From the NCBI GenBank assembly GCA_964017155.1, contig OZ024862.1, positions 3,214,070-3,278,069 on the forward strand: a stretch of DNA of 64,000 bases. Reading direction: 5' to 3'. Both the position numbers and the translations under genes were made by a program. The notes under the pieces were generated by a model, which was not told the origin of the DNA, searched no databases, and saw only the letters and a list, made by a program, of their open reading frames with translations. Below, in pieces: positions 51,901 through 63,299 of the stretch. Source of the DNA: Oasisia sp. SBJ-2009. Lineage: Eukaryota > Annelida > Polychaeta > Sabellida > Siboglinidae. Each line of letters begins with the position of its first letter. Position 1 is the first letter of the stretch.

Positions 51901-52680
51901 GGCTAAACAAATTTTAGGCTCAGCACTAGCCTAGTAAGCTGTTATACTGGCTAAGACTGTTTGTATGACATGAGTAGACTTTCTAGAAACTGAAATTAGC
52001 TATCTGACTTACGGTGCAAAAGCATCTGATGTTGATTGAAGAACTTAATCAGATTGAATTGGCATTTATCAAGAAGCTCCGGTTGGCTAGAAGACAAAGA
52101 GGCCACTGGCTTATTGCATATCAAACTGTGGTAGAAGCACAGAGAATGAATATTAATGACTAGAAACTAACAGGATGGGCATTAAGTTAATTATATAACA
52201 TGCACTACTTTCCCTAGCCATCTGTAATGACCAAGATAAGCATCAGGTAAACATATTTTCAAGAAAATGAAACCTGGTCTTGTTGAATGCCCATCGCTCT
52301 GTTTTAGGCATACTCAAGCTTTTATACTATCAGCAGATAGGTTGTTCCATCGACTTAATATACACAACCTATACTACAGTTATTTACTAAACCTGCATTT
52401 ACAATCTATTGAGTTATCTATTGTTTTTAAATATGAAAACATCTAACATAAACATTCACTAATAATTTTATTTTTCATTTTATTGTACATAGTATACTAA
52501 GTCTTGTACAATGCCACAAAAGCCATTTCTGTTAGACATTCACTGCAAAAACGTCTCTTAGTGCTGTAATCACCTCATTTGCTCTCACTAGATTAACTCA
52601 TTGAATTTATCGCCTCAGTGAAATTGAGTGCATTTAAAAAACTAAAGAAGCTTTGATCTTTGCTTCGTAAATGTGACAGG
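48930..52680. other. Intron, no gene recognised
   Basis: Mostly AT-rich unique sequence with short CATGTGAC-type palindromes near 49280 and 50140. No exon candidate was accepted. Confidence 0.35.
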
Positions 52681-52689
52681 TCATGGCAC

Positions 52690-52915
52690 ATGATGTCACG
52701 CCGCGTCTGTGATTACATCTCCGTTGATGTTACGCACGTATGTGACACCAGGTGGCACCATTCTCCCACGTGTCTACACACCAGTCGTTTTGACGTCAAA
52801 GAACTTGTTAGCCGGGCAATTTCTATGGCCTTCTTCGCACTTTGCGAGTCCTATTTACGCACAGCACGGCGAATAAAAAACCGGCGGAATCAGCATCGCC
52901 AACACGTACACAATA
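52690..52915. promoter_or_regulatory. CpG-dense block with CRE and CTCF-like sites
   Basis: About 19 CpGs in 225 bp, with a CTCF-like motif at 52745-52757 and a perfect TGACGTCA at 52791-52798. A plus-strand open frame runs through it without domain features. This is about 1.1 kb downstream, in transcript direction, of the putative exon at 54009. Confidence 0.35.
52745..52757 (+). promoter_or_regulatory. CTCF-like motif
   Basis: Reads ACACCAGGTGGCA, 12 of 13 positions of the CTCF core. It is identical to the site at 31310. Confidence 0.35.
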
Positions 52916-54008
52916 TTAGTTGACAACATGATCATCAGGAGCCATCTCATGACACTGAATAATTTATGGCGCCCACTGCACAATCACGCTTCTCAATCGA
53001 ATTACACAAATGTTTCAGTGAAATTGTAGATCACGTGTATGGTTGTGGAGTCACTAAGCTCTTGGTGACATTTCACTATGTGTGTAGTAGCTAGCCTCAT
53101 GCGAAGTCAAGTGGATTCTGTTGAGTAAGTTTAATTGCTAACCATTTACAACTGTGGGTTTGACTGTGAAGGCCGATGCATACGCATGACACAGAGATGG
53201 CCTATCAACTTTCTGCTGGACCAAAATTGACGAGTTGAAGATTTGAATTGAGCTAAATGTGATTTCAGTGGATGCATATTCAGTGACACTGAACTCCTGG
53301 CGGTGCAAACTACTTGAGGCACATTCTGTGTTATTTTGAGTTGAATGGAAATGAGTTTTAGACAAGAATACCTGCCTGGATTGGTATGCTTTTAAAGAAT
53401 AAATGTACACTGCATATATTCTATAGAGCTGAAGTACCATAAAGTGCACTGGTAATGGAGAAATATAGTGAGCTAAGTTTGTAAATTAAACTATTTTTGG
53501 TTGCAACAATACAATAATTTATGACCATTATAAATTATTCTATCATTGCAAGTCATGATAAACTTTGCACCAGCTTTAATGCAACATTGGCGTCATTACA
53601 ACAGACGTATTTTGTAATTGATTAAAATCAATTATCACTGAGAACTAAACCCAATCATAATTAAGACGTATATTTTTAGCCATTTTGCATACTTGATAAA
53701 ACATTTTTAAGACACTGATATTTTTCAGATGCGAGTCTGAAGAAGACATCTTTGAGGAGGTTTTTCTGCTCTGGAGAACAATTCAAACTATGGGATGAGA
53801 TCAACTGAAGACAACAGGGAACCAACATTTCATTACATCCTGACTGAGAATGTTGATAAGATTCAAGAATACCCCAAATAAACAAGTGTGGTACAAATGG
53901 CCACAACTGTTCAACCAGACTCTGCAATACACACAAAGGTAGAAGAGACATGAATCCACATGCGTCAAGAAGCCGGATAAACAGCAAGGAAAAATAAAAC
54001 CAACTTAC

Positions 54009-54070
54009 CAATGCTATTATGCCAGCATCTTCATCTGCTATGATAATATCCGTGCCAGCATCCAGGACAT
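54009..54070 (-). CDS. Putative upstream coding exon (acidic segment)
   Basis: This 62-bp exon has an acceptor ending TTGCAG and a strong donor, TTG followed by GTAAGT. Read with one base carried in from an upstream exon it encodes VLDAGTDIIIADEDAGIIAL, and it ends on a complete codon. That matches the phase-0 start of the exon at 18205. The segment is acidic with hydrophobic Ile/Val runs, with no cysteine and no recognised domain. Reading through the donor gives a hydrophobic stretch, but the strong splice site argues against that. Joining it to the next exon implies a 35.8-kb intron, and another exon could lie in between. The support is only frame, phase and splice sites, so a chance open stretch is possible. 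Confidence 0.4.
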
Positions 54071-54454
54071 CTGCAACGAGGGAGCATTCATTAAACAGAA
54101 CTTCCACCACAAACAGTGACCATTAATTAAATCAAATTTAAATACGCACTGAAACATGCAATATGTGGATTTATGTTTTTTACAACTTCAGTAACATGGT
54201 TCCTATGTGATGACAACCTCTGTATGTGCCCTTAACTGGTAACTATGATAACGATTGGTAATATCTGCCTTGGATCAGTAGGAATTTAACTGGATGGGTA
54301 GTGGTGGGTAAACAATTAAGGATAAAAAAATTCAGAAATCATATTGTCAGTTAAATATGTCACATGTGTGTTTATTGTTATTTCATGACATAATACTTTT
54401 TGACTGGCTTGACGGTATTAGGCAGGTACAGTTTAGGTGAAGGCTCTTTGCGAC

Positions 54455-54606
54455 TAAATGTGCAGAGTGAATATTGTAAAGATCCAGTCTAATTCTAAAA
54501 GTGCAGTGTGAATAATGTAAAGATCCAGTCTAAATGTGCACAAACAAAATCTTGTAAAGAACAAACGATCCCAGTCTAAATGTGCACAGAGTGAGCAATG
54601 TAAAGC
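54455..54606. repeat. Tandem repeat of about 55 bp, three copies
   Basis: Three diverged units share GATCCAGTCTAA, TGTGCA(C/G), GAGTGA and AATGTAAAGA. The last copy carries an insertion. Confidence 0.75.
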
Positions 54607-55841
54607 ATTTTCTCCTCAAACTTCTACCCATCCATTTACCTGTCCACTCTAATATGTACCTGTCTAAAACAAACTTTACCCATCCAAGTGACAGTGTGGA
54701 TAGGTCTCTAGGTGAAGCTCTCGCCTGCAGTTGACGCCAACAAAATACACCTGAGTTGCCCATTAATACAGGTAAGCAATTTTATATGACACAATGATTG
54801 TTCAAGCTGTATATGACATTTACCCCTCACAATAACTTGTCGTGTCAGAAACTGGATTCTTTTACCAAAATTAGTAGAGCTGTCATGCAGAACTAATGGT
54901 TCACGTTTGATTAATAGAATCTTCTCACAATGATTCAAACCAAAATGTTGATGTGTCTGGCAGCGGCTATATTCAGCACAAAGGCCCAATGAGGATACAT
55001 TACCGTAATGCCTTCATTCATCATCATATGTGTCAAATACGAAAACACAGGAGTTCCTCAATCACCCGAGGCATAAGATTGCTCACAAATCACTGAATCT
55101 CGCAGACAGAAACGCTAATTTTTCTAAGCTGCTCTAACTTTGAAGTTGCGTTGATATGTGACACATTGCTACATGATACATTTGAAAGACATTCACATTG
55201 GTTGACGAATCAACTACAGGAGATGCATTGGCACTAAGACGATGTAACATTAATGAACCAATTTGACTCAGATACTGCGTTATGTGCCAATATTCCTTGT
55301 TTGAAAAGATGCAAACAGACATAGATCATTCAGACGTCTTTGTACACACACCCACACAGTGCCTTGATGCGAATAACAAGTTAAAGGATGATTTGATCCA
55401 GGGCAAGATACTCAGTGATGCAGTTAGCTGCATGTGTCCATCTGGCAGTAAACATCCCTCCGGGGGAAAGACCACATTTGGCTGAGTTACCACAATATAG
55501 CAGTTCAAATTGTTTCTTGTTTCTATTTCTGCATGATCACCAATACTTATCTAACATTGATATGTGATACAAATTGCTGCAGCACATTGTTCGGAGTTGA
55601 CGTCTGCCAGAATCAATTATTTCTCCCAATGATTGCATAACAGTTAATGACATTACCTTGCTCTAACACAGTACAACACACATAATTACGTATGTTACGT
55701 ATTAGAACTGTATGAGTTACAAAAAAGTACTGGTGCTTGAACTTGTATTTTAGAGCACATGGGAAATCCCATTCTTATTAAATTATACCTAGACGCCAAT
55801 GCCGTTGGATGAGCAAGGTTCCATGGCATAACATCTTACCA

Positions 55842-55897
55842 ATTAACCTCTCTTGGTTTTGCCTGGGCACTACAGTATATTGATATATATATATATA

Positions 55898-55936
<39 letters not shown>

Positions 55937-56048
55937 ATATATATATATATATATATTATATATAATATCAATATATATATATACATTATATTTTATATAA
56001 ATATATCAATATACTGTTGTGCCCGGGCAAAACCAGGAGAGGCTAATA
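55842..56048. mobile_element. Hairpin element with (AT)n centre, candidate MITE
   Basis: The left arm (55842-55890) and right arm (56001-56048) are reverse complements over about 46 bases with about four mismatches. The right arm reads ACTGTTGTGCCCGGGCAAAA before CCAGGAGAGGCTAAT. The centre is a (TA)n-rich tract, and more (TA)n follows to 56086. No ORF is present. The terminal inverted repeats with a short non-coding centre suggest a foldback or MITE-like element. No target-site duplication was established. Confidence 0.6.
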
Positions 56049-56050
56049 TA

Positions 56051-56088
<38 letters not shown>

Positions 56089-56324
56089 ACTTTATTACCT
56101 AGGAACAACTGAGGCCAGACAGCACAGCGAAAACAAAGTTGTTGAAACATGGTCAGTGGGAATGATGAAGCCGTGATCTTAGTCGTGGACTCATTAGTTT
56201 ACAAAATGAAACACATTTATCAATGGTTCAAGCTCCCCATTTCAACTAATACATGTGTGGTAGCACTTGCAAATTTTACAAAAAACTTTTCATTAACCTT
56301 AGTTTGCATTAACTCATAGTTTAC

Positions 56325-56337
56325 TCACCAGGTGGCA
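56325..56337 (+). promoter_or_regulatory. CTCF-like motif
   Basis: Reads TCACCAGGTGGCA, 12 of 13 positions of the CTCF core. Confidence 0.35.
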
Positions 56338-56889
56338 CCAACATTGCCATTTATTTCACTGCAATAAAAACCACCACCACATAATCCACTTAACACATTT
56401 GTGACTTTGTGAACTTATGAATTTGTCCCTTAAAATATTCATCCATAGTCGAAGGCACTTGTCTCAAAGAAAGAAGAAACCTGGTGAAGGACGTGGTACA
56501 TGGGTTGACACTATGGGGCACTGGAGACGACAAGGACAACAGGAGGCTGTGGCTGATGCAACTAAATCGTAGTGCAAACTCCCGTGGAACCGCTGTATGC
56601 ACTAAGTGTTGACATCCTTTATGAACAGTTATAACGATAAATTTGTGTAAAAAAAACAATAAAAACATTTGATGCCAAGCAAAACAGCAGATAGACAATC
56701 ACTTCTCCACATAAACCAATTCTGCACTGCGACCACCATTTGTCAATACTTTGAGATAATCCCCTCGGAAATCTCGCTATCAAATCTTGCATGCAGACTT
56801 GGCATATGAGTAATGCAACCATGACATCCACCAGGTAATCAGGTCCACTTCAAGGGCCACGGAGTGGTCACTTTCTGATGGACATTCCT

Positions 56890-57170
56890 AATGTGGACGT
56901 CTTTCACAGACTCACACGGTTTCATTAAAGCCGCGTCAAGCACCTGCCCGGCTGAGCCTTTGAAAGTGTCTGTTTGAATCGCCGCCAAGTGTAAAGACAA
57001 CCACGCATCACGGCAGATTTATTCCTGTAAATTAAATATCGCCTTTCGTGCGAATACACCGTTCTGACCTTTGATTAGTTGTTCCACTTGGTCGGTCAAC
57101 CGGAACATGAAATTGTGAATCAGTGCAATTATATGAAGCGTATTTTCTGGTTGACCGATCAAGAACATTT
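56890..57170. promoter_or_regulatory. CpG-retaining block with long hairpin
   Basis: About 17 CpGs in 280 bp of complex sequence. A 14-15 bp inverted repeat, TTGGTCGGTCAACC at 57088-57101 and GGTTGACCGATCAA at 57149-57162, flanks a 47-base loop. No coding frame was supported. Confidence 0.35.
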
Positions 57171-57313
57171 AATAAGAGTTTAACTACTGCGTGTCCACTG
57201 GCCTGACTTGAGCTGGCACAAACAATCTACAATCACTGATCCCAGACAAGTCAAGATTTAAAACCTTTACATGTCCACAAGCAATATGAAACTATTACCA
57301 ATTTCCAAAACAC

Positions 57314-57325
57314 GCACACACACAC

Positions 57326-57365
<40 letters not shown>

Positions 57366-57400
57366 CACATGCACACACGTATATATATATATATATATAC
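57314..57400. repeat. (CGCA)n and (AT)n microsatellites
   Basis: About ten CGCA units (57326-57364) are followed by a short AC stretch and (AT)n at 57379-57400. Confidence 0.95.
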
Positions 57401-57499
57401 AGCTGTATATATAATTAAATAACATAACTGAAGTGCTATTGTAAATATATGAGTTTCCTCCTTGCTTAATTAGTCAATTAAGGCATGAATCATTTAACA

Positions 57500-57720
57500 A
57501 GATGTCCAAGGTTGGATAAGATTGCCACCCAGAGAATTACCTCTAGATGGCAAGCAGACAACAGGCATTTGGCTTGTCACGACACCAACCCATTTAATGA
57601 ATGTGAATCCCATCAGTTTGCAGTATATTTAAGTTTTTTTTCTCAAAAACACTGATACAGCCAGTATCCACATAATAGCAGATAATCTATTATTTATCAC
57701 TGAAGTAATAAATAACTATG
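57500..57720 (+). repeat. Palindrome-cored dispersed repeat, copy D (diverged)
   Basis: Aligns to copies A and C through GATTGCCACCCAGAGAATTA, CTCTAGATGGCA, CATTTGGCTTGTC and the tail AGCAGATAATCTATTA. It is the most diverged copy, but its hairpin arms remain complementary. Confidence 0.7.
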
Positions 57721-58236
57721 GCATATTCTGGCAGATTTGCCACTCCTGCATTAGTCCAAGTTTGGGATTAAGAGATCAAATAATGTATGTTGGTAGATAC
57801 ACTTTTAATTCATTTTTATCTTTTTATCAGAACATTTCTGACACATATTAGTACAGAAATCAGATAGCTAATTACCAAGTAACATTAAAAATTCACAAGG
57901 TATTGGACTTTCTCATGATAAGGCATTCACAATAAACAATGTTGCGTTTGGAACTAGTTTCACCGCAGACATGGCTTAGAGGGATAAGGTGCAGAAAGGG
58001 CTCGCCCATTTAGGTTAACATCCTTGATTATGACATGGCCACAGGTAGTGCATGATGGATAGGCTGACCGTCACCGAGTGGTGGACATCTTTTGCTCTCG
58101 GCAGAATCATAATTCCCCACCCATGTGACAATGTGCAAGATGATGTGGTCTATAAGGGTGACAGTGTCATCTAGACTTGTGTGCTTTTTTCAAAGAAATC
58201 CATTTCACACGTGACATTCACCAAGTCATTTACAAT

Positions 58237-58370
58237 GGATACTTCCCAGAGAAGTTGAGATGGTGTCTGATTGAACAGGTCTGTCAGGGAAGTAAAGTGT
58301 AAAAGCGCTTTGAGCACTCGTGAGGATTGGGTCCTGCACTATATAAGAACTTACCTTTACTTTACTTTAC
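58237..58370 (+). mobile_element. SINE-like element, 3' portion
   Basis: Shares GGATACTTCCCAGAGA, GAACAGGTCTGTCAG, AAGCGCTTTGAGCA and CACTATATAAGAACTTACC with the copy ending at 61516. It ends in a (CTTTA)n tail. The GCGCTTTGAGCA and GCACTATATAAG pieces resemble the 3' tails of several animal tRNA-SINE families. The tRNA-like 5' head is missing. Confidence 0.65.
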
Positions 58371-58379
58371 AATCAGCAG

Positions 58380-61190
58380 GAATACAAAATGCGACCAGCA
58401 GGTATACCAGGTAAACAGGCATATTACTAGAGTACCTCAGTCTAGACAATGGTGTCCACATAGACCAATTTATATTTATATTTGTGTTGAGAGGTTTCCG
58501 GGAATTCCTGTCAATACGATCGTCGATTGTGAGGTGGATTTTATTAATGACCCATTGCCAGAGACGTTAGATGTCGCAGTGATCCAAATCTATGTAATCA
58601 GAGATTATTGAGGATGAAATCACGTCTGTGTGCCATGCAGTGGGTAGTAGCGATGCTTAACTGTTATGGATCTGTCAAGGCTGCAAGACAGCCGAGTCAA
58701 AAAATTATTATTAATAACCAAATCACATTTCTTTGACATTTATGCACCTGTTACAATGTATCATTAAGACCAGCATAGCTCTTTCACAAGGAAATGTCTC
58801 CGTATAGACCGAATAACTATAACAACATTAAAAAAATTAACTAATGTAAATGTAACATTGGAAATGATGAAATAAATAATCTGAAATAATGTTTTTTAAT
58901 ATTATATTAAAACAATCTAGTAAAAAAATCATGTGACAGAATGCATTAAATACTGTAGAAAACGCCCTCATTCGTTCCCGTGCAGGCTGTATCAACATAT
59001 GTTTTAAATCATATCCTGATGATAGAAAGTTATATTTGATTATTCGGGTATTTTCCATTAAATATTTACAAAAAATAGTTGATGGTTCCAAGCTCCAGTG
59101 ACAACTTTTGCCTGTCCTAGACTAGTCAAATGACTTTGTTTGTTGTGCCTCTGAGCTTTACCTTTTTAAGGATTTAGGTGCTATAGAATTTTTACAATTA
59201 TTATTATTGCTATATTTTAGCCCAAGTTTTAATGTCTGGACACTTTTGACATAATTTTTTATTTTGCTGAAGTAACATTTTAGTATGTAAGGCTTAATTC
59301 CACATAATACCGGGGTAGCTACATTAATTGTTCTCTATGCACGGGAATTATTTTTAGAAGAATGAATTTGGAAAGTACCCTTGAGCAGTGGATGCCATAT
59401 TTATATGAGACTGAAGAACAATGAAACCACATCCCTACAAATCAAGATGTGTTGATTTAGTACAGTGTACATGGGCAACTATTTTATTCCATCTTTCAGA
59501 AGTATGTAAACCCTGGCACGGTTGATGTCTCTGTACAGGGGAAGTTTGTATGGTACTAGAATAGGTTTGCTGCAATTATGCAAGTATTTCATATTTTACC
59601 AGATGTGACAAGCATCTAGGGTTTCAGTCAAATTGGTGCATTCATAACACACTTGACAGCATATCAATAACAGCACAACAGTGGTGTATGTGTATAACAT
59701 TAGGGTAATCATTGCATTCATCTTTGATAATTGGTAACAGATTTTGTGACAGGCATGACAAAGGTGGATTCTGTACATTCTATACATGTCTGCACCAGTG
59801 ACACTATTTTTAATTACACAATTTATTTATTATAGATGATGTTATTGTGTTGATCATATCGTGTTCATCCACTAAATAATACAGGAAAATATAGTTAGAT
59901 TCCATGTATGACTGCTGCACTTGGTAATAAACAGTATAGACAAACCTAAATATTTGTGAACATGTTTCAGAAGATGATGTGATGTGGGATGACCAGGCAA
60001 GGCACTTCATTTAATATTCACTGTCATTTCTCTTGAAAGTGAAAGTAGATGCATCTCTCTTGGACATGTGCCAGACATTTAAATACACCAGTTTGATGAT
60101 CACAGGATCTATCAAACACTGAAACTGAGTTAATAAAACTTACAATTAAAAAATTTGACAACTTTCATATCCTGGAAGCAACTTCCACATACAACTCATA
60201 ACCTCAGTGAATTATTTCTACTTTTAATAGAATAAAATATCATATCCAAATTGTGTTACTTAATTGCACCTGATTTACATATGACTAGCATGCACCAGAC
60301 ATGGGAAAATATTCTCTTTCTAATAATGTCTAATCCCCATGAAACACGCAATATCTTCTTTAGGTATTCTGCAATGTCTACACATTCTCCGCAAAAAAAT
60401 CAGGAAATATCAAGAGTAGCACAGAGTATCCGGTCCCGCTCCACCTGTCAGGTTAAGTCGCTGCCGTCGAGGCGAGATGTCACTCCATTTCTGTCAATGT
60501 CATGAGACAACTCAGAAAAACCTGGCAACACCTCATTTAATTCAGGCACAGCTTCAATTAAGCCAGCAAGCCTGGTGATATTCTTAGAACACAACCCACA
60601 AACTTGTCTAACAGCCAGGTCTTTAATTAAATCAGAGGGAATACACGCATCTCAGAGAAGATAAATCAGATGCACTAGCAAAGTGTTCTAACGTAACTTT
60701 TTTCCTCGAGTAGACGTTACACCGTGGGAGTATTGGCAGTCTTGCGCAAGGAAGTGGACATATCAGAGGGATGGATGTGTAAGCCAATCTGTGAAATATA
60801 AGTCCGTAATGGCTCACGAACCCATCAAACCTGGTGCCTGCAATCGATCGGCTAGCCTTTAGACAGGATTTGGCGTGGCAAGGACACTACTCGAAAAACT
60901 GTTACGATTCACGTATTCATGCACATGATCTCTGAGTGTGCTCCTGGGGATGGGGTGTCATTAAAAAAGCATCACTTAGAATTAAACAGAAGGATCGCGT
61001 GCCAGACGAAGTGGAGAGTTGAATCGCGGCAGGTCAGCGTGTGGCATGTTTGTAGATCTTTGCCAAATACGCCTCATGCTACTATATTTCTTTCCTGTAT
61101 TCTGAATGCATGCCGCAATGTCCAGGGTGAAGCCACTGCTGACATAACACTCTTACAGTCAATTAACTTCTTTCTGGCTATCTTCCATAT
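58380..61190. other. No gene recognised
   Basis: AT-rich unique sequence presumed upstream of, or intronic to, the astrotactin-like gene. Positions 60420-60490 and 60700-60900 are GC-richer, without splice-consistent coding. Confidence 0.35.
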
Positions 61191-61194
61191 ACTT

Positions 61195-61516
61195 TATAGT
61201 AGTGGTGCAGCTTGGGACACACGACTAAGAGAACATGGGTTTGAATCCTGTGTAGCCATGTTGAGCCCTGGGGACGTTCATTCAGCCTACGTTGCTCCAG
61301 TTGACTAAACTGTATGAGTACATGGCTATAGACTGTGGTGGATATGTGTATGAATAGTCTTTGTGCATTAATTGCAGTTTGGCTGGATGCTTCCCAGAGA
61401 TGTCAAGGTGGTGTTGAACTGAACAAGTCTGCCAGAGAAGTGCAAAATAATTTAAGCAATCGTGTCGATTGGGTACAGCGCTATATAAGAACTTATCTTT
61501 TTACCTTTACTACTTT
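61195..61516 (+). mobile_element. Near full-length tRNA-derived SINE
   Basis: The 5' part has a degenerate A-box region (near 61204-61216) and a clear B box, GGTTTGAATCC (61238-61248). A unique body follows, then from 61385 a 3' domain shared with 58237-58370, including GCGCTATATAAGAACTT and a CTTTA-type tail. Length (about 320 bp) and structure fit a tRNA-SINE with a LINE-derived tail; the partner LINE is not in the window. Confidence 0.65.
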
Positions 61517-61519
61517 AGA

Positions 61520-63050
61520 CTGCTGTATGGAATCAATGACAACAGCACTGTAATACAACTTGGCTATTCAATCCCATCTTACGCCCAACTGGGAATAGGT
61601 ACCAGCCACTGGGAAAATTTGAATCAGTGTGACAGAAACAGAGATCACCTCTCTATGTGTCCACAACAGATCACATGTTTATCCAGCGTGGAATATTTTG
61701 CTTCCCCAAGCTGGATAGATTGGACCACCAGGGAGTCTCTTCCAAAACACTGAGGCAATACAGGGTGAATGAAATTGTTCTGAAATGAAACCATCATAGC
61801 CTTCAACATTCTGGGGCTTTGACTATTTGACTATTAGCTGTTAACTATTCTGGCTATAGAGCTCCGTTTCTTTGAAAGACACTGAACAGATGACACTGTC
61901 ACCCTTACGTGGCCACAGTGTCATGTAGGTGACGAATTATGATCAACGCCAAGGGGCAAATGCTGTCCACTGCTTAGAGAGCGTCAATAAATCCATCATA
62001 ACTTCACTTGTAGCAGTGTCATAATCGAGCAGGATGACCACACCAAGTACAGGCATGCCCTTTCCTCACCTCGTCCCCCAAAGCTATGTCTGCGGTCAAA
62101 CTGTTTCCAAAAACTACATTGTTTTTCTGTGAATATAGTCTTGTGGGAACTTGACATTCTGAGGTGAACACTTGACTAGTTGCCTTCTATGCTTGCTTTT
62201 AGATGGAAGCTGGCTGGTGACATCTCAGATACAACTCAATAGACAGCAGGCGTAGATTATATATAAGGCAACCAGTTAATGGTTCACCTCAGAACACCAA
62301 TTTCTTATATATAAAAAATTGCCTTCATCTGCCCCTAGTCCCCCAACCCCCAGATAAGTTTTAAACACTGCTATTATGCATCAACATATTACCAGCATCA
62401 CTGTGATAGTCTTCATCCCCAATATGAACACATCCATGTGCACATGTGCACATGTGTGCATGAATGTATGTCCCTATGAATATAATTTTCACCTTAGTCC
62501 TCACATATATTCAAACAGAAAGAATACTTGAAAGACTACAATGAGTAAATACATTTGCTTAACTCCTTTGAAACAACAGTTAAATTGTTAAACCAGCTAC
62601 ACATAATAAAATAAATACTACAACGGACAACAAAGTCAAAGTATGGCTTATGTAGTTATATATAACCAGCATAATGCCAAGTCACACATTCTGTAATTAG
62701 AATGTTGATGGCAGAGCTATGTCATGTCAATACTAAACAATTGGAAGTGGGCTGCCCATACAGATGAGAAGGCCACCGTGATATGTATCTTTTATTAAAT
62801 GGTACATGGTCTTGCAGGAAGTCAATGAAGTGTTCGCCTCCGGCAAGCACAATACACATCACCAAGACCTGCTGATAAATAATTCATGTCCCGCAGGAGC
62901 AGGAATAGAAGACGATGAAATGAGCGGCCTGGCATGAAACCACAGGTGAAAGGTGAACACAAGCAGGCGAAAAGTGCACGCAAAAACATAGCATTAGAAC
63001 AGCGTAAAAACACACAAACAAGCATTAAGTGCTCGATACACGTGAGGGCC
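61520..63050. other. No gene recognised
   Basis: Unique AT-rich sequence with no repeat or exon I can support. Confidence 0.35.
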
Positions 63051-63059
63051 TGAGGCTGG

Positions 63060-63290
63060 TTGTACGAGAGGCAGAGGTACGAAGAGAGGGAGGGGAGCAG
63101 AGCATGGTGAGTGGGTGGGAGGGTGCAATCAAAGAAAGCAAGATTGGAATGGGGCGGAGAGGGGCAGAGTAGGCATGGGAGAGTGGATGGGACCTGGGTG
63201 AGAGTGGGACTGGAAGAGATGGAGAAAGCAAAAAGAGGAGAGAAGGAGATGGGAGAGAGTAGAGGATATGAGGAGAGAAGTGAGGGAACT
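63060..63290 (+). repeat. Purine-rich tract
   Basis: About 230 bases of strongly G/A-biased sequence (GAGAGGGAGGGGAGCAGAG, GGAGAGAAGGAGATGGGAGA), not a clean tandem repeat. The complementary strand yields a Ser/Pro/Leu-rich open frame that is a composition artefact. Confidence 0.7.
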
Positions 63291-63299
63291 ACATCTGCA

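Larger units (their letters stand above)
9835..54070 (-). other. Partial astrotactin-like gene (overall model)
   Basis: Six minus-strand exons give about 747 bp (249 codons) of continuous reading frame once introns with GT donors and AG acceptors are removed. Junction phases are 0 (exon 1 to 2), 0 (2 to 3), then 1, 1 and 1, and every junction is compatible. The product has a Pro/Gly-rich N-side, one membrane segment, a short extracellular spacer, a Cys-rich EGF-like module and a calcium-binding EGF. Astrotactins are neuronal membrane proteins (two membrane segments, EGF modules, then MACPF and fibronectin type III domains) acting in glial-guided migration and receptor trafficking. The resemblance around the membrane segment and first EGF is from memory of that family. 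No MACPF domain is visible in the window. The start codon, first membrane segment, stop codon and polyadenylation site were not found. An unrelated type II EGF membrane protein is the alternative. Confidence 0.6.

Noticed and set aside
52660..52923. Plus-strand open frame of 87 codons
   Set aside because: No recognisable domain and no partner exons; lies in a CpG-dense candidate regulatory block.
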